The notes beneath the pieces are model-generated. The model saw only the letters and a program-made list of their open reading frames with translations, did no database searches and was not told the origin of the DNA. Both the position numbers and the translations under genes were made by a program. 64,000 nt of DNA from Nocardioides acrostichi (GTDB lineage: Bacteria > Actinomycetota > Actinomycetes > Propionibacteriales > Nocardioidaceae): the NCBI RefSeq assembly GCF_015319165.1, contig NZ_JADIVZ010000002.1, forward strand, positions 62,001 to 126,000. Direction: 5' to 3'. Positions within the stretch are counted from its first letter, which is position 1, and each line of letters opens with the position of its first letter. Below are positions 7,904-15,576 of this stretch, in pieces.

Positions 7904-8892
7904 GACGTGCGGTGGTCGGCGGGCAGACTCGTCGGCAGCCCGAACACCGCGAAGAGACGCGGGTCGAAGAAGGCGTCGACCTGCTCCAGCTCGGGGTTGG
8001 CCGGGTCGGCGCCCCACTGGAGCACCTGGAGTTGGAACGGCTCGAAGTGGCCCTCGGGGGTGCGCATGTAGAGCCCGAACGCCGGCTGACCGTTGGCCCG
8101 GGTCTCGATCATCGGCATGTCCTCGATGCCGCCGGGGCACTCGTTGCCGATCAGCCAGGCGATGTTGGCCCGACCCTTGAACCAGCTGGTGAACGGCGGC
8201 ATCTCCCACACGGCCTCGGCGGTGAGCAGGGAGACGATGGTGTCGACGTCCTTCTTCCAGAACGCCTCGGTGTAGCGGTCGAGCAGCTCGCGTTGCTCGC
8301 GGGTCAGCTCCTCGGAGGAGACGGTGTCGGCGCTGAGGGCGCGCTCGCCCATCTGTGCGTGCGCGCGCTGGAGCGCGGAGTTCACCCCGGCGACGGTGGT
8401 GTCGAGCGCCTCGGCAACCTCCTTGGCGCTCCAGCGCAGCACGTCGCGCAGCACCAGTACGGCACGCTGCCTGGGTGGCAGGTGCTGGAGGGCGGCGACG
8501 AAGGCGAGGCGCACGGTGTCGCGGTCCTCGACCGTGATCGCCGTGTCGGGCACGGGCTCGAGCCAGGCGACGTCGGTGTCCTGGGCGAGCTCGCCGCCTG
8601 CCTGCTGGTCGGCGGTGCCGAGCCCGACGGGCAGCGGCCGCCGAGGGCGGCCCTCCAGATTGGTCAGGCAGACGTTGGTGGCGATGCGGTACAGCCAGGT
8701 GCGCACCGAGCTACGGCCCTGGAAGCCGGCCGACGCCTTCCAGGCGCGCAGGAACGTCTCCTGCACCAGATCCTCGGCCTCGTGCACCGACCCGCTCATC
8801 CGGTAGCAGTGCGCGAGCAGCTCGCGCTGGTAGCGACCGGTGAGGGTGTCGAAATCGGTGAGCTCGTCGTGGGCGGTGCCGGTCTGGGTCAT
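7900..8892 (-). CDS. ECF RNA polymerase sigma factor with C-terminal SnoaL-like domain
   Basis: 330 residues. Sigma-70 region 2 (YQRELLAHCYRMSGSVHEAEDLVQETFLRAW spans it, given here only as position about 20-50), region 4 around 140-190 (LPPRQRAVLVLRDVLRWSAKEV), then a SnoaL/NTF2-like C-terminal domain from about 205. This architecture belongs to the SigG/TIGR02960-type ECF group, in which the extra domain is thought to regulate activity in place of a classic anti-sigma factor. I chose ATG at 8892 because GGAGAAGG sits 5 nt upstream; ATG at 8922 (MTAAAVEKD) is the alternative. The downstream DinB-like gene overlaps by 4 bp. Target promoters are unknown. Confidence 0.88.
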   Translation of the reverse strand: MTQTGTAHDELTDFDTLTGRYQRELLAHCYRMSGSVHEAEDLVQETFLRAWKASAGFQGRSSVRTWLYRIATNVCLTNLEGRPRRPLPVGLGTADQQAGGELAQDTDVAWLEPVPDTAITVEDRDTVRLAFVAALQHLPPRQRAVLVLRDVLRWSAKEVAEALDTTVAGVNSALQRAHAQMGERALSADTVSSEELTREQRELLDRYTEAFWKKDVDTIVSLLTAEAVWEMPPFTSWFKGRANIAWLIGNECPGGIEDMPMIETRANGQPAFGLYMRTPEGHFEPFQLQVLQWGADPANPELEQVDAFFDPRLFAVFGLPTSLPADHRTS

Positions 8893-9029
8893 CGGATCCT
8901 TCTCCACTGCCGCTGCGGTCATGGCTGCCTCTCGCCTGAAGTGTGCCCTCACGAGGGTGGACCCGGCCAGGCCCGGGAACTCATCGGCGCCGTCGCGAAC
9001 GACGCCCAGGGTCGCCGGGTGATGCGTCG

Positions 9030-9047
9030 GCCGGCCCGCGGGCCGGC
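9030..9047 (-). terminator. GC-rich palindrome downstream of the pirin gene
   Basis: A perfect 18-bp palindrome, GCCGGCCCGCGGGCCGGC, lies 26 bp past the pirin stop within the 180-bp gap before the sigma-factor start. No T-run follows, as is common in high-GC genomes, so terminator function is tentative. Confidence 0.4.
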
Positions 9048-9072
9048 TCGCGGTCACGGCCTGCCGGCCGAG

Positions 9073-9738
9073 CTACCCGTCCAGCTGCCACGCCAGCACC
9101 GTCGAGTCGACCGCAGCGACGACGTCGTGGTCCGGCTCGTCGGTGCACAAGAAGGCGTCGCCAGCCTCGAGCGGCTCGGCGAGCGAGGAGCGCCTGAATG
9201 CTCCACGAGCCACGTAGACGTGCAGCCGGGGAGCGGCCGGCAGGGTGAGCGTGCGCCCCGCCGGCACCTGGGCCACCAGCAGCCGCGCGCCGCCGGCGGC
9301 GGGTGAGAGTCCGGCGTCCGCGAGCTGCTCGGACGTCGGCAGCACGGTCGCCGTGTAGGCGGGCGCGGCGTCGGGGTCGTCGCCGGTGAGCCAGACCTGC
9401 ACGAACCGGGTGGGCCCGACGGCGTGCTCGGAGTGCTCCACCCCGGCGCCGGCGGAGAGCAGGGCCGCCGATCCGGCGCTCAGTACGGTGTCGGTGCCCG
9501 AGGAGTCGCGATGGCGCAGGGCGCCGGAGAGCACGACCGTGACGATCTCCAGCCCGCTGTGGCGGTGCGTGTCGAAGCCGCGGCCGTCGCCGAGCACGTG
9601 CTCGTCGTGGCAGACCACGGCCCCGAACGAGAGCCGTTCGGGGTCGTAGTGCTCTCCGAACGAGAAAGCATGCCGGGTCTGCCTGCCCACCTCACGGGTG
9701 AAGAAGCGAGCATTTCCCCTTCGTACCTCGACGACCAC
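9073..9738 (-). CDS. Pirin-family cupin protein
   Basis: About 221 residues. The N-terminal cupin shows the pirin pattern: RHAFSFGEHYDPERLSFG, the metal ligands in FDTHRHSGLEIVTVVLSG and the following VEHSEHAVGP. The C-terminal half is a second cupin-like fold. Some pirins act as quercetin dioxygenases and others as regulators; the reaction here is unknown. GTG at 9738 is chosen because a CAGAAT hexamer ends 7 nt before it, the spacing of leaderless starts; ATG at 9744 or 9747 would add two or three residues. Divergent from the GH1 gene, whose ATG is only 16 bp away. Confidence 0.85.
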   Translation of the reverse strand: MVVEVRRGNARFFTREVGRQTRHAFSFGEHYDPERLSFGAVVCHDEHVLGDGRGFDTHRHSGLEIVTVVLSGALRHRDSSGTDTVLSAGSAALLSAGAGVEHSEHAVGPTRFVQVWLTGDDPDAAPAYTATVLPTSEQLADAGLSPAAGGARLLVAQVPAGRTLTLPAAPRLHVYVARGAFRRSSLAEPLEAGDAFLCTDEPDHDVVAAVDSTVLAWQLDG

Positions 9739-9741
9739 GGG

Positions 9742-9751
9742 CATCATTCTG
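9742..9751. promoter_or_regulatory. Overlapping divergent -10 hexamers (pirin / GH1)
   Basis: CATCAT (9742-9747, plus) lies 7 nt before the GH1 ATG at 9755, and CAGAAT (9751-9746, minus) lies 7 nt before the pirin GTG at 9738. If both are real the two promoters overlap and could not be occupied together. Pattern-based inference. Confidence 0.35.
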
Positions 9752-9754
9752 CCC

Positions 9755-11122
9755 ATGTCGCAGGCGGCGGAGAGTCGGCCGGGGTGGCCGCTCCCGCAGC
9801 TGCCGCCCGGTTTCGTACTCGGTGTGGCCACCTCGGCGACCGAGGTGGAGGGCGCGACCGACGCCGACGGCCGGGGGCCGTCGATCTGGGACACCTTCGC
9901 CGCCCAGCCCGGTCGCATCGACGACGGCAGCACTCCGGCGCAGGCCGCCGACCACTACCGTCGCGCGCGTGAGGACGTCGACCTGCTGGCCGATCTCGGC
10001 GTGCGCGGCTACCGGTTCTCGGTGTCGTGGCCACGGGTGCAGCCCGACGGCCGCACCCTCGACCCGCGCGGCCTGGACCACTACGACCGGCTGGTCGACC
10101 GGCTGCTCGCGGCGGGCATCTCGCCGATGGTGACGTTGTACCACTGGGATCTGCCGCAGGCGCTCGAGGACGACGGCGGGTGGCTCAACCGCGAGACGAT
10201 CGAACGCTTCGCCGACTACGCGGCGATCGTGGCTGGCCGTCTCGCGGACCGGGTGCCGCAGTGGGTACCGGTGAACGAGCCCGCCGTCGCCGCGTTCGCG
10301 GGCAACGCCTTCGGTCAGCACGCTCCCGGTCGTGAACTGGGTCTCGATGCCCTGCACGTGGCGCACCACCTCGTCCTCGGGCACGGGCGCGCCGTCGCGG
10401 CGCTGCGAGCGACGGGGGTGCAGCAGGTGGGTTGTGCCAATCAGCACGCACCGGTGTGGCCGCTCTCGGAGGACGACGCCGACGTCGGGGCGAGCAAGAT
10501 CTTCGACGCGCTGTGGAACGGCATGTTCACCGAGCCCATGCTGCTGGGCCGTTACCCGGCCGACCTGACACCCCTGCTCGACGACCTGCTGCTGGACGGC
10601 GACGTCGCGACGATGCGTCAGCCGCTGGACTTCTACGGAGTGAGCCACCATGCCCCGTTCCGCATCGGTGCCAGCGACCCCGGATCCCTCATGCCGTTCG
10701 AGATGTTCGAGACGGTCGGCTACCCGACCACGGACGCCGGGTGGCCGGTCGTGCCCACGGCTCTGCGCGAGTGGCTGATCACCTTCCGTGCCAGGTACCG
10801 GGCGGCCCTACCGCCGCTCGTGGTGACCGGCCTGGGTGCCTCGTTCGCAGACCCGGTGGGCACGGACGGCGAGATCGACGACGTCCGTCGCATCGAGCAC
10901 CTGGCCGGTCATCTCGAGGCCGTGTCGCAGGCTGTGCACCGCGGGGTCGACGTCCGGGGTCTCTACGTGTGGTCGCTGCTCGACGGGTTCTCGTGGTCAC
11001 GGGGTCGCTCCGACCAGCGCGGACTCGTCCACGTGGACGCCACCACGGGGCGGCGCACACCGAAGGCCTCGTTCCACTGGCTCGCGGAGGTAGTCGCCGC
11101 GCAGACCCGCTCGTTGGGCTGA
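9755..11122 (+). CDS. GH1 family protein lacking the catalytic nucleophile
   Basis: 455 residues with a full glycoside hydrolase family 1 (beta/alpha)8 barrel: YRFSVSWPRVQPDG, VTLYHWDLPQALED and the acid/base motif VNEP (Glu175) are intact. The nucleophile motif normally reads TENG, but here residues 358-361 are TGLG (codons acc ggc ctg ggt), so the catalytic glutamate is absent. The glycone-binding region normally FEW-AEGY reads FSWSRGR (412-418), losing two more glutamates, and the N-terminal QIEG is EVEG. The reading frame is continuous, so this is not a frameshift. Hydrolysis by the normal retaining mechanism is unlikely; a binding protein, transglycosylase-like or altered-mechanism enzyme is possible. 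Divergent from pirin. Confidence 0.88.
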   Translation: MSQAAESRPGWPLPQLPPGFVLGVATSATEVEGATDADGRGPSIWDTFAAQPGRIDDGSTPAQAADHYRRAREDVDLLADLGVRGYRFSVSWPRVQPDGRTLDPRGLDHYDRLVDRLLAAGISPMVTLYHWDLPQALEDDGGWLNRETIERFADYAAIVAGRLADRVPQWVPVNEPAVAAFAGNAFGQHAPGRELGLDALHVAHHLVLGHGRAVAALRATGVQQVGCANQHAPVWPLSEDDADVGASKIFDALWNGMFTEPMLLGRYPADLTPLLDDLLLDGDVATMRQPLDFYGVSHHAPFRIGASDPGSLMPFEMFETVGYPTTDAGWPVVPTALREWLITFRARYRAALPPLVVTGLGASFADPVGTDGEIDDVRRIEHLAGHLEAVSQAVHRGVDVRGLYVWSLLDGFSWSRGRSDQRGLVHVDATTGRRTPKASFHWLAEVVAAQTRSLG

Positions 11123-11155
11123 CGCGTCGGGGGATGGCCCGACGCTGCCCCTGGT

Positions 11156-11161
11156 TAGGCT
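11156..11161 (+). promoter_or_regulatory. -10 TAGGCT for a leaderless start
   Basis: TAGGCT ends 7 nt before the ATG at 11169, and no ribosome-binding site is seen. The same hexamer and spacing recur at several other genes in this window. Confidence 0.5.
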
Positions 11162-11168
11162 GTCGCCC

Positions 11169-12248
11169 ATGGTCGATGCGCCGAGCCCAGCGCCGAGCCC
11201 GGCTGCCGGGCCCCCCGAGATCCTCCAGCCTCCCGCGGGGCGCCGACTGGTCTTCGTCGTCGGCTCCGGGCGCAGCGGCACCAGCACCATGGCCGGCTCC
11301 CTCCAGGCGCTCGGCATGCACGTGCCGCAGCCCGAGGTCGACGCCGACGAGAGCAACCCCAAGGGGTTCGGCGAGCCCCAGTGGGTCGTCGACTTCCACG
11401 ACGACCTGCTGCGCAGGTGCAACGTCGCCGTCTCCGACGCCCGCCCGCAGGCGTGGTTCGAGTCCGGCAAGCTGACCAACCACGAGCGAGTGCGCCGGCG
11501 GTTGCACGAGTGGCTGGAGGCCGAGTTCACCGAGCATGGTCCGGAGTTGGTGATCAAGGATCCTCGCCTCGCGTGGTTCCTCGGCCTGTGGCGCTCGGCC
11601 GCCACGCGCTGCGATGCCCGGGTGGGATACGTGACCATGCTGCGACCCGTGACCGAGGTGGTCGGCAGCAAGCAGCGCGTCTACGACGCCCGCTCCACCG
11701 AGGTGGGGCGTACCGCGGCCTGGATCAACATGATGCTGCACACCGAGCGGGCCACCCGCGGCCACGAACGCGCCTTCGTGCGCTACCACGACATGCTCGA
11801 CGACTGGACCGTGCCGACCTTCGGTCTGGGCCAGCGCTTCGACCTCGACGCCGTGAAGTCCGCGGCGGCCAACGACATCCGCAAGGTGCACGCCTTCATC
11901 GACCCCTCCCTGCGCCGCGTCGACATCGGGTGGGACGAGCTGGAGATCCCGGCTCCCCTGCGCGAGATCGCCCAGGAGGCGTGGACCCATCTCGACGGCC
12001 TCGCCGACGACGATGGCGACACCCCCGCCGTCCACGACGCCCTCGACGAGCTGCGGGCCGCCTACACGGCGATGTACGAAGGGGCGGAGGCGCTCACGCA
12101 GTCGACGGCCGCGGCACGGTTCCGCGCCGGCCTGAACCAGCAACCGCCGGCGAAGCGGATGTCGGACCGGGTGCCGCACGGCGTGCGTGCCATGGTGCCC
12201 ACGGGCGTTCGGCAGGGGCTGCGCAAGGCGGCTGGGCGGGAGCGCTGA
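11169..12248 (+). CDS. Sulfotransferase-like protein
   Basis: 359 residues. A 5'-phosphosulfate-binding P-loop, VVGSGRSGTST, sits at about 30-40, and PELVIKDPRLAWFLGLW around 120 resembles the second conserved region of bacterial PAPS-dependent sulfotransferases, which modify glycans or lipids. The substrate is not evident. The final 30 residues are basic (MSDRVPHGVRAMVPTGVRQG), suggesting membrane association. It overlaps the downstream glycosyltransferase by one base (TGATG), so both probably act on one cell-surface glycan. P-loop kinases share the GxxRSGT loop, but the KDPRL motif favours sulfotransferase. Confidence 0.75.
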   Translation: MVDAPSPAPSPAAGPPEILQPPAGRRLVFVVGSGRSGTSTMAGSLQALGMHVPQPEVDADESNPKGFGEPQWVVDFHDDLLRRCNVAVSDARPQAWFESGKLTNHERVRRRLHEWLEAEFTEHGPELVIKDPRLAWFLGLWRSAATRCDARVGYVTMLRPVTEVVGSKQRVYDARSTEVGRTAAWINMMLHTERATRGHERAFVRYHDMLDDWTVPTFGLGQRFDLDAVKSAAANDIRKVHAFIDPSLRRVDIGWDELEIPAPLREIAQEAWTHLDGLADDDGDTPAVHDALDELRAAYTAMYEGAEALTQSTAAARFRAGLNQQPPAKRMSDRVPHGVRAMVPTGVRQGLRKAAGRER

Positions 12249-13174
12249 TGAGCCCGGTGCGTGGCGCCGACGTCCCCACACTCGAGGGCCACCACGACTT
12301 CGACGTGCGGTGGCCGTGGAAGCGCGGACCGTTGGCCCCGGGGCTGAGCTGCGTCTTCCGCGTGAAGAACGAGGCGCGCAACCTGCCGTGGGTGCTGCCG
12401 CCGATGCTCGAGGCCGTCGATGCGGTCGTCCTCGTCGACAACCTCTCCGACGACGGCACCGGCGAGCTCGGCCAGCGCATCGCCGCCGAGTGCGGCGCGA
12501 GCGAGCGCTACCTCGGGCTCACCTATCCCCACCAGGTCGCGCGCGCGGGCAGCGAGCACCTCGGCACCCGGCACGACTCCGTGCACTCGCTCGTGCACTT
12601 CTACAACTGGTCGTTCAGCCACGTGCGCACCGCCTACTCGATGAAGTGGGACGGCGACATGGTGCTCACCACCGAGGGTGTCGACGTGCTGCGCGACCTC
12701 TCCTGGCAGTTGCACGACTCCGGTGCCGTCGTGGCCGTGCCCCGCCACCCCGTCTCGGTCGAGAGCGAGCAGGTGGCGTGGATCGACCTCGGCTACCGCT
12801 TCCTCGAGCCGTGGATCTACCCCATGGGCCCGGAGTTCACGTTCGTCAAGGCCTTCGAGTGGGAGGTGCGCGAGTTCCCCGAGTCCTCCCAGCGCCTCAT
12901 CGCCCCCGAGGGGCTGTGCATCGAGCTGAAGTGGCTCGACCAGGACGAGTTCGCCCACTGGAGCGCCATCGACTTCGACGCCTCCCGCGCCCCCCGCAAG
13001 CGCCGGGAGTGGGAGGTCTACTCCGCGCTGATGGAGGGTCGTGGCGACAAGGTGCCCGGCCTGCACCGCATCGAAGCCCCCGCCGGCGTGCACGTCGTCG
13101 ACTACATCACCCGCACCTGGCTGCCCCACGCCGCCCGGCCCCTCGTGCGGAAGCGGGCCCGGATCGAGGCGTGA
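12248..13174 (+). CDS. Family 2 (GT-A) glycosyltransferase
   Basis: 308 residues. The GT2 fold begins with LSCVFRVKNEARNLPWVLP, followed by VDAVVLVDNLSDDGTGEL (the nucleotide-binding VDNxSDDGT variant) and a DGD metal-binding motif in SMKWDGDMVL. Enzymes of this type transfer a sugar from a nucleotide-sugar donor; sugar and acceptor are unknown. Start and stop of the pair overlap with the sulfotransferase upstream, suggesting joint synthesis and sulfation of a surface glycan (inference). The C-terminal stretch is basic. Confidence 0.82.
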   Translation: MSPVRGADVPTLEGHHDFDVRWPWKRGPLAPGLSCVFRVKNEARNLPWVLPPMLEAVDAVVLVDNLSDDGTGELGQRIAAECGASERYLGLTYPHQVARAGSEHLGTRHDSVHSLVHFYNWSFSHVRTAYSMKWDGDMVLTTEGVDVLRDLSWQLHDSGAVVAVPRHPVSVESEQVAWIDLGYRFLEPWIYPMGPEFTFVKAFEWEVREFPESSQRLIAPEGLCIELKWLDQDEFAHWSAIDFDASRAPRKRREWEVYSALMEGRGDKVPGLHRIEAPAGVHVVDYITRTWLPHAARPLVRKRARIEA

Positions 13175-13302
13175 GTTGGCCCGGGTTTGTGGTCTTGTGG
13201 ACGCCGTTTGGTCCCAAACGTGGGCAAAATCGGCGATCTGGATGCAGTTTCCGACCAAACGTGGGCGGTGGAGGCGCTGAAGAGAGCTGCGCCGAACGAG
13301 GG
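13175..13302. other. Convergent intergenic region with short hairpins
   Basis: 128 bp between two convergent stops. It contains the inverted repeat GTTTGG-TC-CCAAAC (13206-13219), and CAAACGTGGGC occurs twice, at about 13216 and 13256. It probably provides termination for one or both genes; no ORF is apparent. Confidence 0.4.
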
Positions 13303-13788
13303 TCAGAGCGCCACGTGCTGGCAGGTGGTGGGGTCGATACGCCAGGTGTTGCCGACGTGTCGACCCTCCCGGTCGTGGTTGGCGCGGTGCGGGGTCGCTG
13401 CGGCAGCCTGATCCGCCGTCCAGAGGTAGACGCCGACGGCGCCCTCCGAGCGGGAGAGCGTGGCCTGGAGATGCACGCTGATCGAGGTGCCGTGCATCGC
13501 GACGCGCGCGGTCGCGGTCTCCTCGGCCCCGCTGGTGGTGACCAGCACGATGTCGGTGTCGCTCGGCGGGAAGGAGAGGCCCGTTCGGATCTCCAGCTCT
13601 CCGGTGGGCTTGACCGACGCGGACTTCACCTCGAGACGCCGTCGGTCGCTGAGGAGGTCGTGGCCCCGGGTGTGACGGCCGACGTGCACCGCGTCGAGGG
13701 CCGCCGCCGCGATGAGCTCGGCCGCGAATCCCGGTGGCAGGTGCACCGGCCGCGAGCCCGCGGCCGGGTCGGGCTCCGGTGCGCTCAT
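13303..13788 (-). CDS. Small protein with possible PD-(D/E)XK nuclease-like core
   Basis: 161 residues, not recognised as a characterised family. FAAELIAAAALDAVHVGRHT followed by GHDLLSDRRRLEVKSAS looks like the PD-(D/E)XK core: an Asp in a beta turn, then ExK in a strand (LEVK), as in restriction-endonuclease-like folds. Downstream strands (TDIVLVTTS, ATARVAMHG) fit such a fold. The C-terminal 35 residues are hydrophilic with several His. ATG at 13788 overlaps the PatB-type lyase stop by 4 bp, so the two are coupled although no functional link is obvious. Nuclease function is inference only. Confidence 0.6.
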   Translation of the reverse strand: MSAPEPDPAAGSRPVHLPPGFAAELIAAAALDAVHVGRHTRGHDLLSDRRRLEVKSASVKPTGELEIRTGLSFPPSDTDIVLVTTSGAEETATARVAMHGTSISVHLQATLSRSEGAVGVYLWTADQAAAATPHRANHDREGRHVGNTWRIDPTTCQHVAL

Positions 13789-14936
13789 GCAGTCAACGCC
13801 TTCGCCAGCCGCGTGACGATCTCCTCGAGCCGGTCGGCCGAGGTGGCGATATTGAGTCGTACGTGGCCGTCCAGGCCGGGCTGGTAGTCGTGCCCGGGCG
13901 CGACCCTCACCCCGTGCTTGCGTCCGAGGGTCGCCGGGTCGCTGACGCCGTAGGCGCGCAGATCGATCCAGGCCAGGTACGTCGCTTCCAGGGGCCGCAT
14001 CCGGGCCTGCGGCAGGCGCTCGGCCAGGTGCTCGGAGAGATCCTCGCGCAGGACGTCGAGCCGTTGGCGCAGGGCGAGCAGCCACAGGTCGCTGTCTCGC
14101 CAGGCGGCGACCCCGGCGATCATGCCCAGCACCGACCAGCCGTGGTTGGCGCTGTGCGGCAGCGCGGCGATCGCCTCGCGGTCGTCGTCGCGCAGGCTGA
14201 TCAGCTGCGCGCACTTCAGGCCCGGGGTGTTGAACGACTTGGAGTGGCTCAGAACGCTCAGGCCGGTCGGGTCGACGTCGAGGTAGGGGGTGAACTTCGC
14301 CCCGCCCGGCAGCACCAGCGGCGCGTGGATCTCGTCGGCCACGACGCGGGCGTCGTACTGCGCCGCGAGATCCCGGACGGCCTCGAGCTCGGCGCGGGTG
14401 AACACCCGGCCCCAGGGGTTGTGGGGGCTGCACAGCAGCAGGGTTCGGGCGCCTTCGTCGAAGGCTGTGCGGACGGCGTCGAGGTCGAGCTCGGCGCGCT
14501 CGGCGTCCGGGTCGAGCGCGACGTACCGCGCCTCGCGCCCGGCCAGCTCGACGACCTCGCGGAACGGCGGATAGCAGGGCAGTGGGATGACGACGGGTCC
14601 GGGCGGACAGAGGTGGTCGAGCGCCAGCCGGATGCCATCGACGACATCTCCGACGACCGTCGTCGCGCCCGCGGGCAGCGACCAACCCCAGTGCCGCTCG
14701 GCGAAGCCGCGGAACGCGGCTTCGAGGTCGCCGTCGGGCCCGTGGCCGCCGAAGGGCGGGTAGCCCAGCACGCCGCGCCCGACCGCACCGTTGAGGGCGG
14801 CGGTGATGGCCGAGGCGGGGGCGTAGTCCATCTCCGCCACCCACGCGGGCAGCGTGCCCTCGGGCACCGCCCCCCACTTGCAGGGCAGGGCCGCCCTGGC
14901 CTCGGAGTCGGTGTAGTCGCGGATCTGTCCGGCCAT
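13785..14936 (-). CDS. MalY/PatB-type PLP-dependent cystathionine beta-lyase / aminotransferase
   Basis: 383 residues, fold-type I PLP enzyme of the MalY/PatB class, which cleaves C-S bonds of cystathionine or cysteine conjugates to pyruvate, ammonia and a thiol. Motifs: LPAWVAEMDYAPA near the N-terminus, LLLCSPHNPWGRVFTRAEL, the Asp-containing VVADEIHAPLVL, and the PLP lysine in LSHSKSFNTPGLKCA. Length and order match the family. A TAGGCT hexamer 7 nt upstream suggests a leaderless start. The nuclease-like gene downstream overlaps by 4 bp. A role in sulfur metabolism or detoxification is inferred. Confidence 0.88.
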   Translation of the reverse strand: MAGQIRDYTDSEARAALPCKWGAVPEGTLPAWVAEMDYAPASAITAALNGAVGRGVLGYPPFGGHGPDGDLEAAFRGFAERHWGWSLPAGATTVVGDVVDGIRLALDHLCPPGPVVIPLPCYPPFREVVELAGREARYVALDPDAERAELDLDAVRTAFDEGARTLLLCSPHNPWGRVFTRAELEAVRDLAAQYDARVVADEIHAPLVLPGGAKFTPYLDVDPTGLSVLSHSKSFNTPGLKCAQLISLRDDDREAIAALPHSANHGWSVLGMIAGVAAWRDSDLWLLALRQRLDVLREDLSEHLAERLPQARMRPLEATYLAWIDLRAYGVSDPATLGRKHGVRVAPGHDYQPGLDGHVRLNIATSADRLEEIVTRLAKALTA

Positions 14937-14943
14937 GGCTGCG

Positions 14944-14949
14944 AGCCTA
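14944..14949 (-). promoter_or_regulatory. -10 TAGGCT for the PatB-type gene
   Basis: On the minus strand TAGGCT ends 7 nt before the ATG at 14936, the same arrangement as for the sulfotransferase and NAD(P)-binding protein genes. Confidence 0.5.
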
Positions 14950-14959
14950 GGTCGCGGGC

Positions 14960-15397
14960 TCAGTCGGTCAGTGCGGCGGCCGCCGCGGCGATCCGGTCCT
15001 GATCGCCAGGGGTGGGGTTCCAGGGCAGCTTCAGCGAGTCCTTGGCGGGGTCGTCGGCGTAGCGCGGGATCACGTGCAGGTGGAAGTGGAAGACGCTCTG
15101 CCAGGCCGACTCGCCCCAGTTGTTGATGAGGTTCACGCCGGTGGCGCCGAGCTTGTCGAGCTGTACTCGGGCCAGCTTCTGGGCGACGGACGTGACAGCG
15201 GCGAGGTCGTCGGCCCCGATCTCGCCGAGATCCTTCGCGTGCTTCTTCGGGATCACCAGCAGGTGGCCGTCGGTGGCCGGGCTGATGTCCATGAACGCCA
15301 ACGTGGAATCGTCCTCGTGCACCGTGATGCTCGGAATCTCGCCGTCGACGATGCGACAGAAAAGGCAGACGGGGTCGCGGTTCACCTCACCAGGCAT
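14960..15397 (-). CDS. HIT family nucleotide-binding protein
   Basis: 145 residues. The histidine triad HFHLHVIPR (HxHxHxx pattern) is complete and the N-terminal CLFCRIVDGEIPS holds the CxxC of zinc-containing HIT proteins. Such enzymes hydrolyse adenosine 5'-phosphoramidates or dinucleotides; the physiological substrate is usually unknown. A TAGGTT hexamer lies 6 nt before the ATG, so the transcript may be leaderless. The array of 19-bp repeats lies just upstream. Two in-line genes follow on the same strand. Confidence 0.92.
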   Translation of the reverse strand: MPGEVNRDPVCLFCRIVDGEIPSITVHEDDSTLAFMDISPATDGHLLVIPKKHAKDLGEIGADDLAAVTSVAQKLARVQLDKLGATGVNLINNWGESAWQSVFHFHLHVIPRYADDPAKDSLKLPWNPTPGDQDRIAAAAAALTD

Positions 15398-15403
15398 GAC
15401 CTG

Positions 15404-15409
15404 AACCTA
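15404..15409 (-). promoter_or_regulatory. -10 TAGGTT for the HIT gene
   Basis: TAGGTT on the minus strand ends 6 nt before the ATG at 15397. A second, more distant candidate on the same strand is TTGCAC (15495-15490) with TATACA about 15 nt further, at 15474-15469. Confidence 0.4.
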
Positions 15410-15435
15410 CCCGGTGCCGGTGGTCGCCGATCGCG

Positions 15436-15566
15436 CATGTAACGCGGTGTTGCACGGACTGGGACGGGTGTATAGCCCCGCGCCAGCCGGTGCAACACCG
15501 CGTTACATGTGCAACACCGCGTTACATGCGCAACACCGCGTTACATGCGCAACACCGCGTTACATG
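15436..15566. repeat. 19-bp repeat array: four direct copies plus one inverted
   Basis: Four adjacent copies of (T/C)GCAACACCGCGTTACATG (15491-15509, 15510-15528, 15529-15547, 15548-15566) and one exact inverted copy at 15436-15454. The inverted and first direct copy can pair across a 36-nt loop. The array fills the gap between the response-regulator stop (15577) and the HIT start (15397). Contiguous units without spacers exclude CRISPR. A regulator-binding array or a termination structure are the two likely readings. Confidence 0.9.
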
Positions 15567-15576
15567 CTGCGGGCGT

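Noticed and set aside
10826..10837. Frameshift or sequencing error explaining the missing GH1 nucleophile
   Set aside because: The frame is continuous on both sides with family motifs, and other active-site residues are also changed, which points to real divergence.
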